A stretch of DNA of 30,551 bases from Chara braunii (GCA_003427395.1 BFEA01000049.1:1525040-1555590); one strand, 5' to 3'; positions 8,160 through 17,936 are shown, numbered from the stretch's first letter. A program made the numbers and translations. The notes: generated from the sequence alone by a model not told the origin.

Positions 8160-8445
8160 TACTAGATCGATCAAATTAATGAGAAAATTAATGGACTGAT
8201 CAATCAATAGCTAATCAATCGGTGAATTAATCAACCAATCAATCAACTACTGTCGCCGGCAACTGTTCTCCCCTCTCCCATCCTCGTCCTCCCACCTCCT
8301 CCTTTCTCTTCTCCCTTTCTCTCCCCGTCCTGTTCTACCGTCCATCCGCGTCCTTTCTCATTCGCCTGCACGGCAAGCTACTGCCACGCTGTTCTTCGTC
8401 CATGACGCGCTTTGCTTACACACAATCGGCCTCGCTCCACTACTC
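8160..8445. other. Unassigned; CAAT patch and CT-rich tract
   Basis: The stretch contains AATCAATC/CAACC words (8195-8250) like the array at 3747-4150, then a C/T-rich tract (8265-8350). No gene is supported. Confidence 0.5.
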
Positions 8446-8530
8446 TTTTTTTTTTTTTTTTTTTTTTAGAGCTCCAGTCTGTTTGTGGGGAGCAACACAA
8501 GTTGGAAACCGGGCCCAGCGTCCCTTATAG
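8446..8530 (-). mobile_element. A-tailed repeat, copy 1 (minus orientation)
   Basis: A 22-nt T run (8446-8467) is a poly(A) tail on the minus strand. The adjoining body (8468-8530) contains GTGGGGAGCAACAC and GGAAACCGGGCCC on the plus strand. The same body occurs in opposite orientation at 17754-17811. The tail placement suggests a retroposed sequence ending here. The tail could belong to a SINE or to the 3' end of the LINE immediately to the right, which runs in the same orientation. Confidence 0.6.
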
Positions 8531-8879
8531 AAACGAAAGTAGAGATTCGGGGCCGCGGTACCCACAGTCTGCCCGGTGGAACAAGTCACTTGTACCGGAA
8601 GCTTTATCCGGTTTCGCTGGCAGAGAAGTAGCCAAACAAACAAGAAGGATGCACCATATTCCCCTACTTGCTATATAAACTGTACAACTTATCTGTTGTC
8701 GACCCATACTGAAACTGAAGTCTGTCTGTAGAGACCTCTCAGCCCTGTGGCTGCCTAAAACTGTGTGAATTCCTTCCTATCCTCTTCAGACAGGCTTCAG
8801 AGCTAGACAAGGCTGAGCAGAGAGCCAAAAACTCTAGGTTGAGCGTCCTACCTTATCTCTGTAGTGTCAGACAAACATT
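8531..8879 (-). other. Non-coding stretch between LINE reverse transcriptase and poly(A)
   Basis: No protein similarity is visible. Its position between the last LINE coding sequence and a minus-strand poly(A) fits LINE 3' UTR or SINE body. The C-terminal domain expected in LINE ORF2 is absent here, so an internal deletion or unrelated insertion is likely. Confidence 0.4.
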
Positions 8880-10166
8880 TTACATTTTCCTGCACAACCA
8901 GGGCCCCAAAATTGCCCTTTGTGACTCATCTAATGCAACCAGCTGATATTTGACCGCCCAGGTCTTTAAAAACCAAATGGACCCGTTTCTTTTCCTATCA
9001 ACCAAAATTGTTCGTTGCATTGACCGTTGGAGGAGAATACCTTCCTGATCTACAGTACAGGACAGCAGAGATACCTGAACTCCCAAGAATCTCTCAGACT
9101 GGTTGAAAACAACCCGTTTCATGCCGCAATTCACCGCAGGAGTGTACTCCTTTGGAAGGAAGAAGACCGACTTAGACCAGTTCACGGATGCTTCAGAAAG
9201 ATTGGAATACTCATGTAGGCAGCTTTTCAGGGCATTCATGGAAGTGTCGGAGTTTTCTGAGATGGCGAGAAGGTCGTCTGCCAGTGCCTTCACCTTACAC
9301 TGACTACGGCCTGCCTCGATAATCTGTGGATTAGCTCGAATATTACACAAGAGGCTCTCAGTTTGAGTTACGAATAACAGAGGCGCTAAGGGACAACCCT
9401 GCCGTAGGGATCTTGTGAGATGGAATGAATCTGACAGATTACCGTTCACCATTACAGCACCCGTACATAATGAGTAAAAAGCAACCACCCAATTGCATAG
9501 GTTCTCTCCAAAACCCACAGGTCTTAATGTAGTGAGAACATAAGTCCAGTTGACTCGATCGTAGGCTTTCTCGAGATCTAGCATTAGGATTGACATATTT
9601 GTTTTCGAACACTCGACAATTTTCAGAGATTCTATGGCCGTAACTATATTGTTAAATATAGAACGGCCTTGCAGAAAAACGCCCTGGTCGTTCTCAATTA
9701 GGGAGGGTAGATAACGTCCTAGTCGTCTGGCTAGAACTTTAGCTAAAAGCTTGTAGGAAACATTCAGGACTGAAATTGGACGTCAATTCCGAATTTCAGG
9801 CCTATCGCCCTTCTTATATAGCAGCGATATGATTTCGTTTATCATCCCTACTGAGAGATTACCACCTATTAGCACCCGATTGTAAATGTCGACCAGTTCA
9901 GCCTTTATAGTCTCCCAAATGACCAAATAAACTTCCACTGGGAGGCTATCGTCGCCTGGGGCTTTCCCCTTTGCCATAGATCTTAACGCTTCCCAAGCTT
10001 CTTCCGTAGTGACCGGTCTATCCAGGTCCATCTTACCTTGTGTTGACAAACTGACTGTGAATGTCGACCAATGATTCGATTTTTCCGCCAAATCCTCCAT
10101 AATGTCTTCATCTGGACGTTTGGTTGTTAGTATGTCCTGGTAATATATAAGGCCGCATACAGACAA
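8880..10166 (-). pseudogene. LINE reverse transcriptase domain (nonsense-interrupted)
   Basis: This is the ORF2 reverse transcriptase, which copies element RNA at the nicked target. The N-terminal part (10166-9786) has the fingers motif MAKGKAPGDD at residues 64-73 and ISLLYKKGD. A TGA at 9783-9785 interrupts it exactly where LINE enzymes have the Trp of NWRPIS. After the stop the same frame continues (RPISVLN) into the palm. There, motif A LDLEKAYD (catalytic Asp at 9576-9578), motif B RQGCPLAPLLF and motif C ALADDLL (ADD at about 9273-9281) are all intact. FLGVQVS follows. The frame stops at 8880 without the thumb/C-terminal and zinc-binding regions usual for the family. Upstream the frame breaks near 10200. 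The single stop suggests relatively recent loss, or assembly error, in this segment. Confidence 0.93.
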
Positions 10167-10267
10167 AGTTGGGATTGGTCCTGAGCTATTGGCAGATCCT
10201 GATCAAATGGATGTGAAAGCTCGCACATCGAGTGGGATAGACGTTTAGGTAACAATCTCTGGAAGGA

Positions 10268-10615
10268 TTATCTAGTCTTGCGGTCATAAACCGCTATACC
10301 TTTAACCTTGAGGCGGTTTGCCCATAGATCCGACTGTTGATGCTGAAAATCCTCACATTCCGCCAAGTGCTTTGCTCTCCTTGGACCCCAAACAATGTTT
10401 GAGATGGGATGGAGGCTCATCCGATTTTCGGCGTACTCTATTTTTCGAATAATTTCTACTTCTCTATTTTTCCTATTCGCCGTGAGAATACGCGAGAAAA
10501 TGCTAAGATGTTTCAAATAAAATTCTCGAACCCGCATCCCACCAAGCATCCTTGGACGTGAACTTGTCCAGGTTTGTTTTTCGATCTGTCCAAAATCTTC
10601 GCATCCAATCCACAA
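10268..10615 (-). pseudogene. LINE ORF2 linker between endonuclease and reverse transcriptase
   Basis: The peptide contains REFYLKHLSIFSRILTANRK and NRLKVKGIAVYDR, a charged linker of the type that joins the endonuclease and RT domains of LINE ORF2. Its true N-terminus is joined by a frameshift near 10535-10550 to the preceding segment: one frame reads DAWWDAG and the other resumes VREFYLK. It ends near a stop at 10268, then about 100 bp with mixed frames lead to the RT. There is no independent function. Confidence 0.75.
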
Positions 10616-11388
10616 CTCCCGGCTCTTCTAAGATCTGCGTGTTAACTCTAAAGTAGTCGGGGGCGCGTTCTAATTTATTGGAGGTCAAGATGGCCAATAC
10701 CGGTTTGTGGTCAGACATAGGATTTGGCGTTTCCTCGACACTTACGGTGGCTTGCCAGACGTCGGGTGAAAGAAAAAAAAAATTGAGACGTCTTCACGTG
10801 ACACCTTTCCCTTTCTTGACGTTTGAGAACCAGGTATAGCCGGTTTCTCCTGGGTGTAAGAGACTGTAGGGTTCAGTGAGGTCCATGCAATCCATAAGCT
10901 CGGGCAATGCAAAAACATCCCGATTTCCTCGCACTCCTTCCGGTTGATCCAGCGAGTTATTCCAATCTTCACCGATTAGCAGATTATCGCATTCGGGGAT
11001 AAATAGAGGGAGGTTAGAAAAAAGGAGACTCGTTCCGAACGTTCAGTGGGGGCATAAATAGACGCTATGACCCATTCCTGCCCTTCAATCCATACTTTGA
11101 CCCACGCCTATCTCCCTCTGCAAAGAAGTCAATGATTTTTGCGTTAAGATTACGGTGGATTAAAATAGCTACCCCCCCACGTGAGCCCCTGGCCGGAGAC
11201 CAGATTTGTGGGTCGTCCCACCACGTGCCCAATTCCATTATCTTTTCTTCTGACAACTTACTTTCCTGGAGGCAGAAAATTTCAAATTTATGCTCGTGTA
11301 ACCAACTTTTCAACCTACCTTTCTTATTTCTCCCCGTCGAGTCTCCTAGCCTGCGAATGTTCCATGTGACAATTTTAAGCATGCCCAT
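10503..11388 (-). pseudogene. LINE APE-type endonuclease domain (multiply frameshifted)
   Basis: This is the N-terminal endonuclease of ORF2, which nicks target DNA. The likely ORF2 start is the ATG at 11380-11382 (MLKIVTWNIRR) or the one two codons before it. Visible motifs in order are TWNIRR (metal-binding Asn), CLQESKL (catalytic Glu), SRGGVAIL, then after a stop at 11065 IASIYAPT (11045-11056). Next comes LIGEDWN at about 10959, where the family has G-D-F/W-N with the catalytic Asp and Asn. YTWFSN follows in a shifted frame, then MSDHKPVL (SDH at 10707-10715, the catalytic His). At least three frame changes separate these motifs. All the catalytic signatures are present but scattered, so it cannot be functional. 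Confidence 0.9.
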
Positions 11389-13489
11389 TCGGGCTAGCAC
11401 CACCAGATTGTTGGATCTGGGAAGCGGTTGATACAGACGTCCAAGGTTTCGTCGAAAAGTGTTTGAAGAATGGAGAATCCATCTTTTTTTCCCTACCCAA
11501 TTTGGAATTCAAGTCCCCAAGGAATTTCGCGGAGACCGTGAAAGCAATTTTGATTCTTCTCAAATCAGATTTTCTGCCCTCTAAGAACCAAGCCATGAAA
11601 TTAGTTGAAGGCCTTCCTTTTCCAATACGTCTAATTGGCCTGGGAAAAAACGAGCGTAAAAAAAAAGGTTGTAAAAACGAGTGTGTTTGCCCTCACACTC
11701 AACTAGGAACCGAGGCATAGAGATATCGAGGATACGGAAAGCAAACTTGCTCTGAAATAGGGTACGCAACATGGTTTCCAAGGCATGAGGCATGGGGGAT
11801 TCGTGATAACAGGTGTTAAACAATATAGGGGAACCATCAAGGCTAGCCCATGCAATAATCCACATCGAATCCCTCACTGTCGGGCACATCAAAGGTAATA
11901 ATTTGGACTCCATGGGAGCCTGACCTTTGGACAGGGCTTCCATTCGGGGACTGGATGGTTTCCGCTTACCTGCCGTTGATGAGCGAGAGGCGTGAGTGCC
12001 TTCGATAGAGCTGCCAGAAACTTCTGCATGAACTTCATCTGCACGGATGTCCAACCCACCTTCTTCGCTGAGACGACGCTGTTTGCCAGGGATTCTTCCC
12101 GAGTTCTGTTACTGCCTAACCCTTGTCCCATGGGTCCTGATGGGAACCCCATGGCAGGGTGAGGATACGGACTGAGTCCTCCGAGTCCTCCTGGTTGAAG
12201 CTGAGAAAGGTTCATCATCACTTGATTCCAAGGCATGAACACATGCATGTTAGCGACTGAAGGGCTCACGCCAAGATGCTGACCTGGTAACGACGCTCCA
12301 AATTGTTGATGAGTGAAAGGATGGGGAGGCAAATTGTTCAGATACATTGCCCAGATTGCATCTGCTGTTACTGAGGCTGGCTGCTCCTCTGGCCTCTGCG
12401 GTTGATGGCCACCGGGGATGCCGAGCCTCGGTACGGTTCCGGCGGAGAACGTAGGATTGAACCTAACGTTCGATCCTGCCGGAGCGTCAGAAGCCGCAGG
12501 TTTCGATGATACCGATGGTTGGTCTTGTTGGGCCGGATCGGATGCTCCTGGTGCTCGAAGAGGGGCTCCATATATGGGTTGGGCAGCCCTAGCTCTTGAT
12601 GTGGTTGCAGTCTGAGGATTACCCGAGGATATAGCACCTTGGGTTTTTCTCGTTGGCCGCCTGCATGTTAGTTCCGTGTCGAAGAAGGTGCAACAATGCT
12701 TGCACCACTCCGAGAGAGCGCAAGCCAGTCAAACTTCTAGCAGGTCCCCTTGAAAGGTACAAATCCAGAATTTATCCTTCATGTTAGCTCTCTGCACCGG
12801 ATCGATGTCGAAACGGAGGTTGACCAACTTGGGGTCTGACTCGTCCTCATCCGGTGTATGAACCTTCAGAATCTTGCCTATCGATTTTTCGATGTGGGCG
12901 TGGAGGAACGGCATCTCATCCAGAGGAACTCCCACCGCCACCACCCAGAAAGTGTCCTGATCGATAAGTTGTCTCTAATCTCGGATCTCTGCACGAGTCA
13001 TCCATGCTTTGAATTCCGTCCGGTATGTAACATCTCCCAAGTCGATAAAGTCTATCTCTTCGCCAACATCCAATCGGTGATTTTATGTGCCCTTGGGATA
13101 TACGAAACCATGTTCGGAGTCTTGATCTTGATTCTGCCTCGCTTGAACTGTTGATCGAACACCTCATACCTTATCCACACGTCCTCATAAGCCCTAACCA
13201 TATCTTCCTTAACCTTTTTTGGTAGGAAGCGTGCTCCGTCATGGAAGATAACCGTGATCGTTCTTTCTTTGAACCATTTAACCTTGATTTTGTCCAAAGA
13301 TGAATTCAAGGTAAATGCAACTTCCCTTCCATCTATCTACATTTCTCCAGGATCGATATTGGTCGGGAGAATCCCTTCTTCATAACACGCTCTTATCATC
13401 TCCTTGACACGTTCTTCCTCCAGGCGATAGTCACCTGGGACCTGAGCTCTGCCATCTCTCTCACCTTGAGAGCCTGGTTCGACTTCCAT
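11375..13489 (-). pseudogene. LINE ORF1 (Gag-like, zinc knuckle)
   Basis: This is the nucleic-acid-binding ORF1 protein of the LINE. The best start is ATG 13487-13489 (MEVEPGSQGERDG), with a TAG at codon 51 (13337-13339). The first frame includes RTITVIFHDGARFLPKKVKE, and the next contains TFWVVAVGVPLDEMPFL and VNLRFDIDPVQRANMKDKFW, a region like the DUF4283 domain of plant LINE ORF1. TAG 12975-12977 and TGA 12729-12731 interrupt it. Next is a knuckle, WCKHCCTFFDTELTC (Cys at 12704, 12695 and 12665). Its spacing is C-X2-C-X4-D-X4-C, with Asp (12678-12680) replacing the usual His. A Pro/Gln/Ser-rich segment (about 12660-12100) follows. Frame changes near 12050 and 11600 lead to a C-terminal part containing ISMPRFLVECEGKHTRFYNL. 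It overlaps the start of ORF2. Confidence 0.85.
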
Positions 13490-13700
13490 ACTGAATTACT
13501 CCATGACAACTATTGATTGTCCACTATCATTAACCAGCAAAGGAACAGTAACAAACACTAATGTTACACGAACGGCAAGGCTGGCTGGGCACCGACGGAA
13601 AGGTCTAACCGCTAGCAACATCAACTATGGCAGTCGCAATAGGCAAATAAATACTACCTGCAGCTGCAAATCCACGCAGGAATTGCTAGCCGCCGGTTAG
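13490..13700 (-). other. Probable LINE 5' UTR
   Basis: This lies immediately upstream of the ORF1 start on the minus strand and is free of recognisable coding. It ends at the hairpin pair. Its assignment rests on position only. Confidence 0.4.
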
Positions 13701-13739
13701 GCCTGTCGTTTCGACAGGCAGCGCTAGTGTTGAGCGCTG
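13701..13739. repeat. Two adjacent GC-rich hairpins at the LINE 5' end
   Basis: GCCTGTCG at 13701-13708 pairs perfectly with CGACAGGC at 13712-13719 around a 3-nt loop. CAGCGCT at 13719-13725 pairs perfectly with AGCGCTG at 13733-13739 around a 7-nt loop. The stems abut, sharing C13719. They lie upstream of ORF1 on the element strand, so they could structure the 5' end of the LINE RNA. The style recalls the cluster at 799-931. Confidence 0.8.
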
Positions 13740-13779
13740 ACGCACCAACCAAAGCGCTAATTCCGCGGAGCCCGTCCGA

Positions 13780-13812
13780 AACCATAAAAAAAAATTAAAA
13801 AATAAAAAAATT
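13780..13812. repeat. A-rich stretch at the junction of the two LINE pieces
   Basis: Runs of A broken by single T bases lie between the 5' end of LINE copy A and the 3' end of LINE copy B. On the LINE strand it is T-rich, so it is not their poly(A) tail. It may be the tail of a plus-strand insertion, or target DNA. Confidence 0.6.
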
Positions 13813-13849
13813 GTGTATCTCATGCGTTTACGGGCCTAAGCTTGTAGCT

Positions 13850-15180
13850 GACCTTTTCCTGGAAGTTCCTAGACTGCCAAATGAGGCTCGTGATAATCCC
13901 CCGGCAGGTCTGTCCCATTTAACCCCAACATGTGGCATAGCCCTGTATGTGCAGCCTTAAACCTGTTTCAATCCATTCGTCTGACCAAGGGAAAGCCTCG
14001 GCTGAGAACGCTTTCCAATGCTTCCTCCACCATCGTCACAATCTAAGAGAGAAGGGGCAGTGGACCCCATATGTGAGGTAGATTCTCAGGCCTACCTACA
14101 TTTGGAGCATGCTCGGGAGACTTCCATTTCCTGGAAATGAGCCCTTCTGCAGAAGGTGTAACATTGAGAGTTTGTAACCAGAGTAGACCAGCGATCTTTT
14201 GCTTAGGCAGTTTCTTGAGTTGTTTCCAGTATCTCAGTAAGTTCTCCTCAGACATAAGTTCTGGAAACTTATCCTGCCATCGTTCCACCGTCAATGTTGC
14301 TAACTTTCTTCGTACCTGCTCTCTTTGTATAGAAACTCCTATTCGCGGTTTGTAGACCCCTAGAGGCACCGTGGACTCCCCTCCTTTTTCGTATCTTTCC
14401 AACCCTGTAGAAATGGTTCCACAGCGTACGAAAGTGTCTCCCTTCCCATTGTGCCATGTTCCTTACCTGTGTTATCGAAGTTGGAGAAAACTCTTACCTC
14501 TGATAGATCTAGCCACTCTGAGTCTGATTGAATGTTTATCTTATCAACAAATTGCAATTACTAGGTCTGCGTGTGATTCCTAGTGCAGGTCCATTTTTGA
14601 ACTCTGGTTCCCGTGGACAGTTCTGGGCTGACTGTTCTCCAGACCCAATCCTGTTCGTCCTGTCTGATGAACCAAGTGTTACAAGTCTGTAGGGGCGTCC
14701 GTTTGAGAGTACTCACCCACACATTGGGGATCGCTGCTGCTAACTTCTCAAAGTTACTTGTGACGTACCAACTTCCGTACCCAAACAATCTTCTAAACCC
14801 CCGAGTTTTTGTTGATTTGACTTGTCGGATTTCTCTTGGGCTCTTTTTGGGTACCCCTTATTTTTGCTATCTCCCCGGTGCATGAAATCACAAACCAACC
14901 AGGCCTCTCATGTCTAAAACGACGTTTTTTTTTTTTTTTTTCATTGCAATTTCCTTCTGGCGATCCATGCATGTACGTAGGAATTTCCCACGCCTTAAGG
15001 AGTGCGCCAAGGAGCTTGTTCGATAGTTGGAAATCAGGGATTTACGGGCGCGCTCCTCGTTGACGTGTCGTTCTTGCAAATGGATGTTCCCGCACCCACT
15101 CTTGGAATATCTGTGAATCTTCAGTAGGAAGCTAGATAGACGTAGGATTTTCTCGTGTTCAAATCCCGTCTGCCGGTATT
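13850..15180 (-). pseudogene. LINE ORF2 C-terminal fragment, copy B
   Basis: The minus strand carries, in several frames, the post-RT portion of LINE ORF2. One frame has LLGALLKAWEIP and PEGNCN (about 15010-14945), then, beyond a T run at 14925-14941, RHERPGWFVISCTGEIAKI. Next are GSWYVTSNFEKLAAAIPNVW (about 14775-14715) and VERWQDKFPELMSEENLLRY (about 14285-14225). Then come LWLQTLN and SRKWKSPEHAPN, followed by RPENLPHIW. A +1 shift turns the next part into HCPFSLRL, giving the H-X(n)-HC end typical of the zf-RVT zinc-binding domain, and RWWRKHWKAFSAEAFPW follows. No reverse transcriptase or endonuclease is present. It is either a 5'-truncated insertion or a displaced part of copy A. Confidence 0.72.
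15120..15180 (+). mobile_element. tRNA T-arm-like sequence
   Basis: TCGTGTTCAAATCCCGTCTG (15153-15172) matches a tRNA T arm with B box GTTCAAATCC (15157-15166). An A box or full cloverleaf cannot be placed with confidence. It sits at the right edge of LINE copy B and may be part of a tRNA-derived SINE that interrupts it. Confidence 0.35.
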
Positions 15181-15189
15181 GCATTTCAA

Positions 15190-15660
15190 TTTCTCAATCT
15201 TGAAGTAGATCTAGGATGAAAGATAACTGTTGTGGTGCCCTTTCCCTTTTTACACACTCGTGGTTAATGGGTGGTGCTATTATGTGCTTGAGGGTATATC
15301 TGTATTCAGTTTCAGCGTATTTGAACGAGTAACGAAGAAGTTGGCAAAAACAACGAATTCGGGAAAAAATTTGGCGAACTCTGAAAGTTACTCCGAATAG
15401 GGTTTTATAGTCCTTTTGAGTTTTTTTTTTTAGTTTTTTTTTGCCTGTTTCGTTTTTTTATGTTTGTATTATGAGCCTGCATAGTTTGTTCGCAAAATTA
15501 TCCACGACATTGCTTGTAGTGATGCGGCGAAAAACCCCCGAATTTTGGGCCTTCCATTAACCGCGTGTCTTTTTACACCGACGCCATGCATGCGAGCTTT
15601 CCCCGCTTCCCACTAGGACCCATGGCATCTTCACCCTCCTCCTCTTCACGACTTCTCTCC
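15190..15660. other. AT/T-rich unassigned sequence
   Basis: No gene was recognised. T runs occur at about 15421-15441. The sequence TTTCCCCGCTTCCCACTAGG and a short frame starting ATGGCATCTTCACCC (15622) lead only to a Ser/Leu-rich peptide that stops within about 35 codons. Confidence 0.5.
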
Positions 15661-16060
15661 CTCACTTGTAATTGCTTTCCATCCCCTCTCTCTCACACTT
15701 CACTCCTACTCCTCGTCTGAATCTTGGTCTCACTCCGCGCTACTTTTTACACTCTCCTCCTTCCCGCTATCGGAACTCCCTACCGGACCCCCCCCCTCTC
15801 AAAGTATTCGAAGTCGCGAGGCAACGTCGTGTAAGGAGGATACTCCCTGCACACGATGATCTGATTGGTTGCGAAGAAACTCACGGGGATCAATATGGTT
15901 TTCCCTGGGCGGGTATCCCAAACTCTCTCGTCACCCCTTCCTATCTCCACCTAGCTCTTCTCCATCTTCTATTACCCTCTCCGCAAATATAAAACCTGTA
16001 AGTGTGCACGAAAAACTCTCTCAACCCATTTGTCAACTTCAAGGAAGTCGTGGCTAGGTG
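15660..16060. other. Pyrimidine-rich unassigned sequence
   Basis: C/T-rich DNA. A 106-codon plus frame (15672-15992) is Pro/Leu/Ser-rich and has no family features. A Gly/Asp/Tyr-containing middle part (about 15830-15920) looks less biased, but there is no supporting context. Confidence 0.4.
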
Positions 16061-16222
16061 ATGTGCAAGTGGCCAGTCGGAAAGTTCTGATGAGTTGACT
16101 GCAATGTATGCATGACTGTGCGTAAGGTGGCAACGGCGAACTGTGGGATTTGGGCAAGTTGATGCAAAAGTTGAGTTGGCGGGGTGACGATCGCTGTGGT
16201 TTGGAGGTAGGTGCATGGTGGT
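16061..16222. repeat. Diverged dispersed repeat, copy 1
   Basis: It shares ordered words with 22050-22195 in the same orientation: ACTGTGG...TGTGGGC/TTTGGGC, GCGGGGTG and GGTAGGTGCA. I judge the resemblance by eye to be moderate. In the other copy this sequence forms the 3' side of a minus-strand pseudogene, so it may be part of one repeated coding family. Confidence 0.4.
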
Positions 16223-16861
16223 CGGGATCATCAGTATCTAAGTGAGAAGAGTGTGTGTACACGAGTGATTGCATGGTCAGGGGCCATTATCAGAGAGCAG
16301 AAGATCGATGCGCCTTGATTTTCTGGTTCTTCTTCTGTTGGTTCTCAAAAAGCTAAGTCCAAGGCGAATGGTCGAGTGCTCTCCTTCAAGATTGTTTGTG
16401 TGGCATGAGTTATCTTTCTCCCTCCTCAGTTTTATTTTTCGATCCAGCGACGACTTTGTCTTTCCCTCTCCCTCTCATGTTCCTTTGTTCATGACTACCT
16501 GATATATTACGGAATGACTTGAGATTTCCTTGATCTCGCTCACCCCTGTTGAATTCAATTGGATCTCGCATGAACGAGCATTGTTGAACTCAAAGAGACC
16601 AGTGAGTTGTGGAAGATCTAATCTATCTTTCTTTTCCTGTTGATTGATGTGTCCGTCGAACAATGGAGGATTCATCTATGTAAGGTTTGTTATGCATCCG
16701 TATTGCTTGAGCTGACTAAGCTAAACCCCACTGATATTATGGGAATGCATACTTGTTGCTCCTGTAATGAATGATGATTGTTGTTGTGATCGGGTCGAAC
16801 TCACATCTTTTTTTTTTACCGGTTCTCCGAATGGATGAAATATGAGAAAGTCTATAGCATC
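16223..16861. other. Unassigned sequence
   Basis: No recognisable gene or RNA was seen. Small plus and minus frames (16269-16502, 16475-16675) lack motifs. It contains a short T run near 16810. Confidence 0.5.
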
Positions 16862-17388
16862 CTAACTAATTTTTTTGTCATTGAACAATCGATTGAGTAG
16901 ATTCACGTACTCGTAATTTGCTTGTGCCATGTTGACCGATTGCTCCAACCCGTCTGGGTGCCAACTCCCCGCATCCCCATCACGACCATTTTCGTACAAC
17001 GAGGAAAAGACACGTGTCTTACGAGTGGAACGTACGAGAAGTCGTCGCCAAGATCTGCGGGCGTTATTATTTTCCACCTGAGATAAGGTGCTCTGGATTC
17101 GTAGGTGTCGGTTTTGTCATTATTGATACGCACTTTCCTCCGTACTCGTTGTTTTAGCCTTTTAACAAGTTGATCGCCATCCCATGGATGGCAGTAGCAC
17201 CCCACTGGACTAACACCCTGTGCAACGATTGTTGCCGCGTAGAGCAGTACCGGAAAAGGGGGTTCGCTACTGAACAAAGAATGAAGATGAACACAAGGAA
17301 TGAGAAACCAGGCTAAGGCAATCCACGTCAGATTTCGAGCTCTGCAATGAGCGGCGTTGGGATCTGATCCGAAAACGAGATTCAGCAA
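16862..17388 (-). other. Coding-like remnants, unrecognised
   Basis: Two minus frames look non-repetitive. One (16862-17077) contains RRLLVRSTRKTRVFSSLYEN and NYEYVNLLNRLFND. The other (16903-17388) has a hydrophobic N-terminal part (WIALAWFLIPCVHLHSLF), then basic stretches. They may be frameshifted parts of one decayed protein. I recognise no family, no start is supported, and the overlap in different frames argues against a functional gene. Confidence 0.25.
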
Positions 17389-17753
17389 GCGTACCCTCGC
17401 CCTTCACTCTAAACGACGACCTGTAGCCCACACAAAAGTTCAACGATACTTTTTGTATTGAATGGATGTTGCATGCGTTCGTTTCCTTCCCGCGCGACGA
17501 TGACTAGTTCTTGCTAAATCAGGAACACACAGGGGACTTCAGTTTCGTCTGAGTCCCCACACTCAATTTTCCAAAAAAATCCTTGGCATACCCCATTTTG
17601 CTGTCTTTTAGGGCCTATTCTGCACAATTAATCACTCCCGAACGGAAAACAGTACAAGGTGTGAGGTTGGAACGTCAAAGGAGTGGCGTAAAGGGGATCG
17701 ATGGGGGATGTTGTGAATTGTGCCTATGTTTTTCCACACTATCTGTAAATTTT
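17389..17753. other. Unassigned, with a short hairpin at 17532-17558
   Basis: GGGGAC-TCAG pairs with CTGA-GTCCCC across 17532-17558, with a one-base bulge. Otherwise no gene or repeat was recognised. Confidence 0.5.
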
Positions 17754-17811
17754 CATAAGGGACACAAGACTCGGTTCCCAGCACGTGCTGCTCCCCACGA
17801 ATAGATTGAAG
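17754..17811 (+). mobile_element. Dispersed repeat, copy 2 (plus orientation)
   Basis: This matches the reverse complement of 8468-8530 in order: ATAAGGGAC, CGGTTCCCA, GTGCTGCTCCCCAC and AGATTGAAG. Unlike copy 1, it is followed by TTTTTTT rather than A bases. Two copies in opposite orientation 9 kb apart indicate a dispersed family. Confidence 0.6.
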
Positions 17812-17936
17812 TTTTTTTCTCTTAAACCACTAGTACCTCCGAGCCTGTTTTTGTCGACCCTGATTTTCACTGCGCTCCGAGTTTTGCCGAGCCTGGGTCC
17901 CATTCCATTTCTTTATGGTACTCTCACGGGAAGAAC

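Larger units (their letters stand above)
8880..13740 (-). mobile_element. Decayed LINE (non-LTR retrotransposon), copy A
   Basis: In minus orientation the order is: hairpin-containing 5' flank (13701-13739), ORF1 with a CCHC-type knuckle, ORF2 APE endonuclease, then reverse transcriptase. This is the standard layout of L1-type plant and algal LINEs, which replicate by target-primed reverse transcription. Every domain carries stops or frameshifts, so the element is dead. The C-terminal third of ORF2 is missing from the 3' (left) end, while a matching C-terminal piece lies to the right at 13850-15180. No target-site duplication could be identified. Confidence 0.9.

Noticed and set aside
7308-8165. 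285-codon plus-strand and 222-codon minus-strand ORFs
   Set aside because: They overlap each other and include (TC)n and (GAA)n. The composition explains the lack of stops, and there is no recognisable family.
12368-12637. Separate 89-codon minus ORF inside LINE ORF1
   Set aside because: It is the wrong frame. The Pro/Gln-rich ORF1 frame is continuously open over the same bases.
14925-14941. T run inside LINE copy B as a retroposon tail boundary
   Set aside because: ORF2-type coding sequence continues on both sides (PEGNCN before, RHERPGWFV after), so it is more likely a homopolymer expansion within the pseudogene.
15672-15992. 106-codon plus-strand ORF
   Set aside because: Pyrimidine-rich composition gives Pro/Leu/Ser bias, with no domain and no supporting context.
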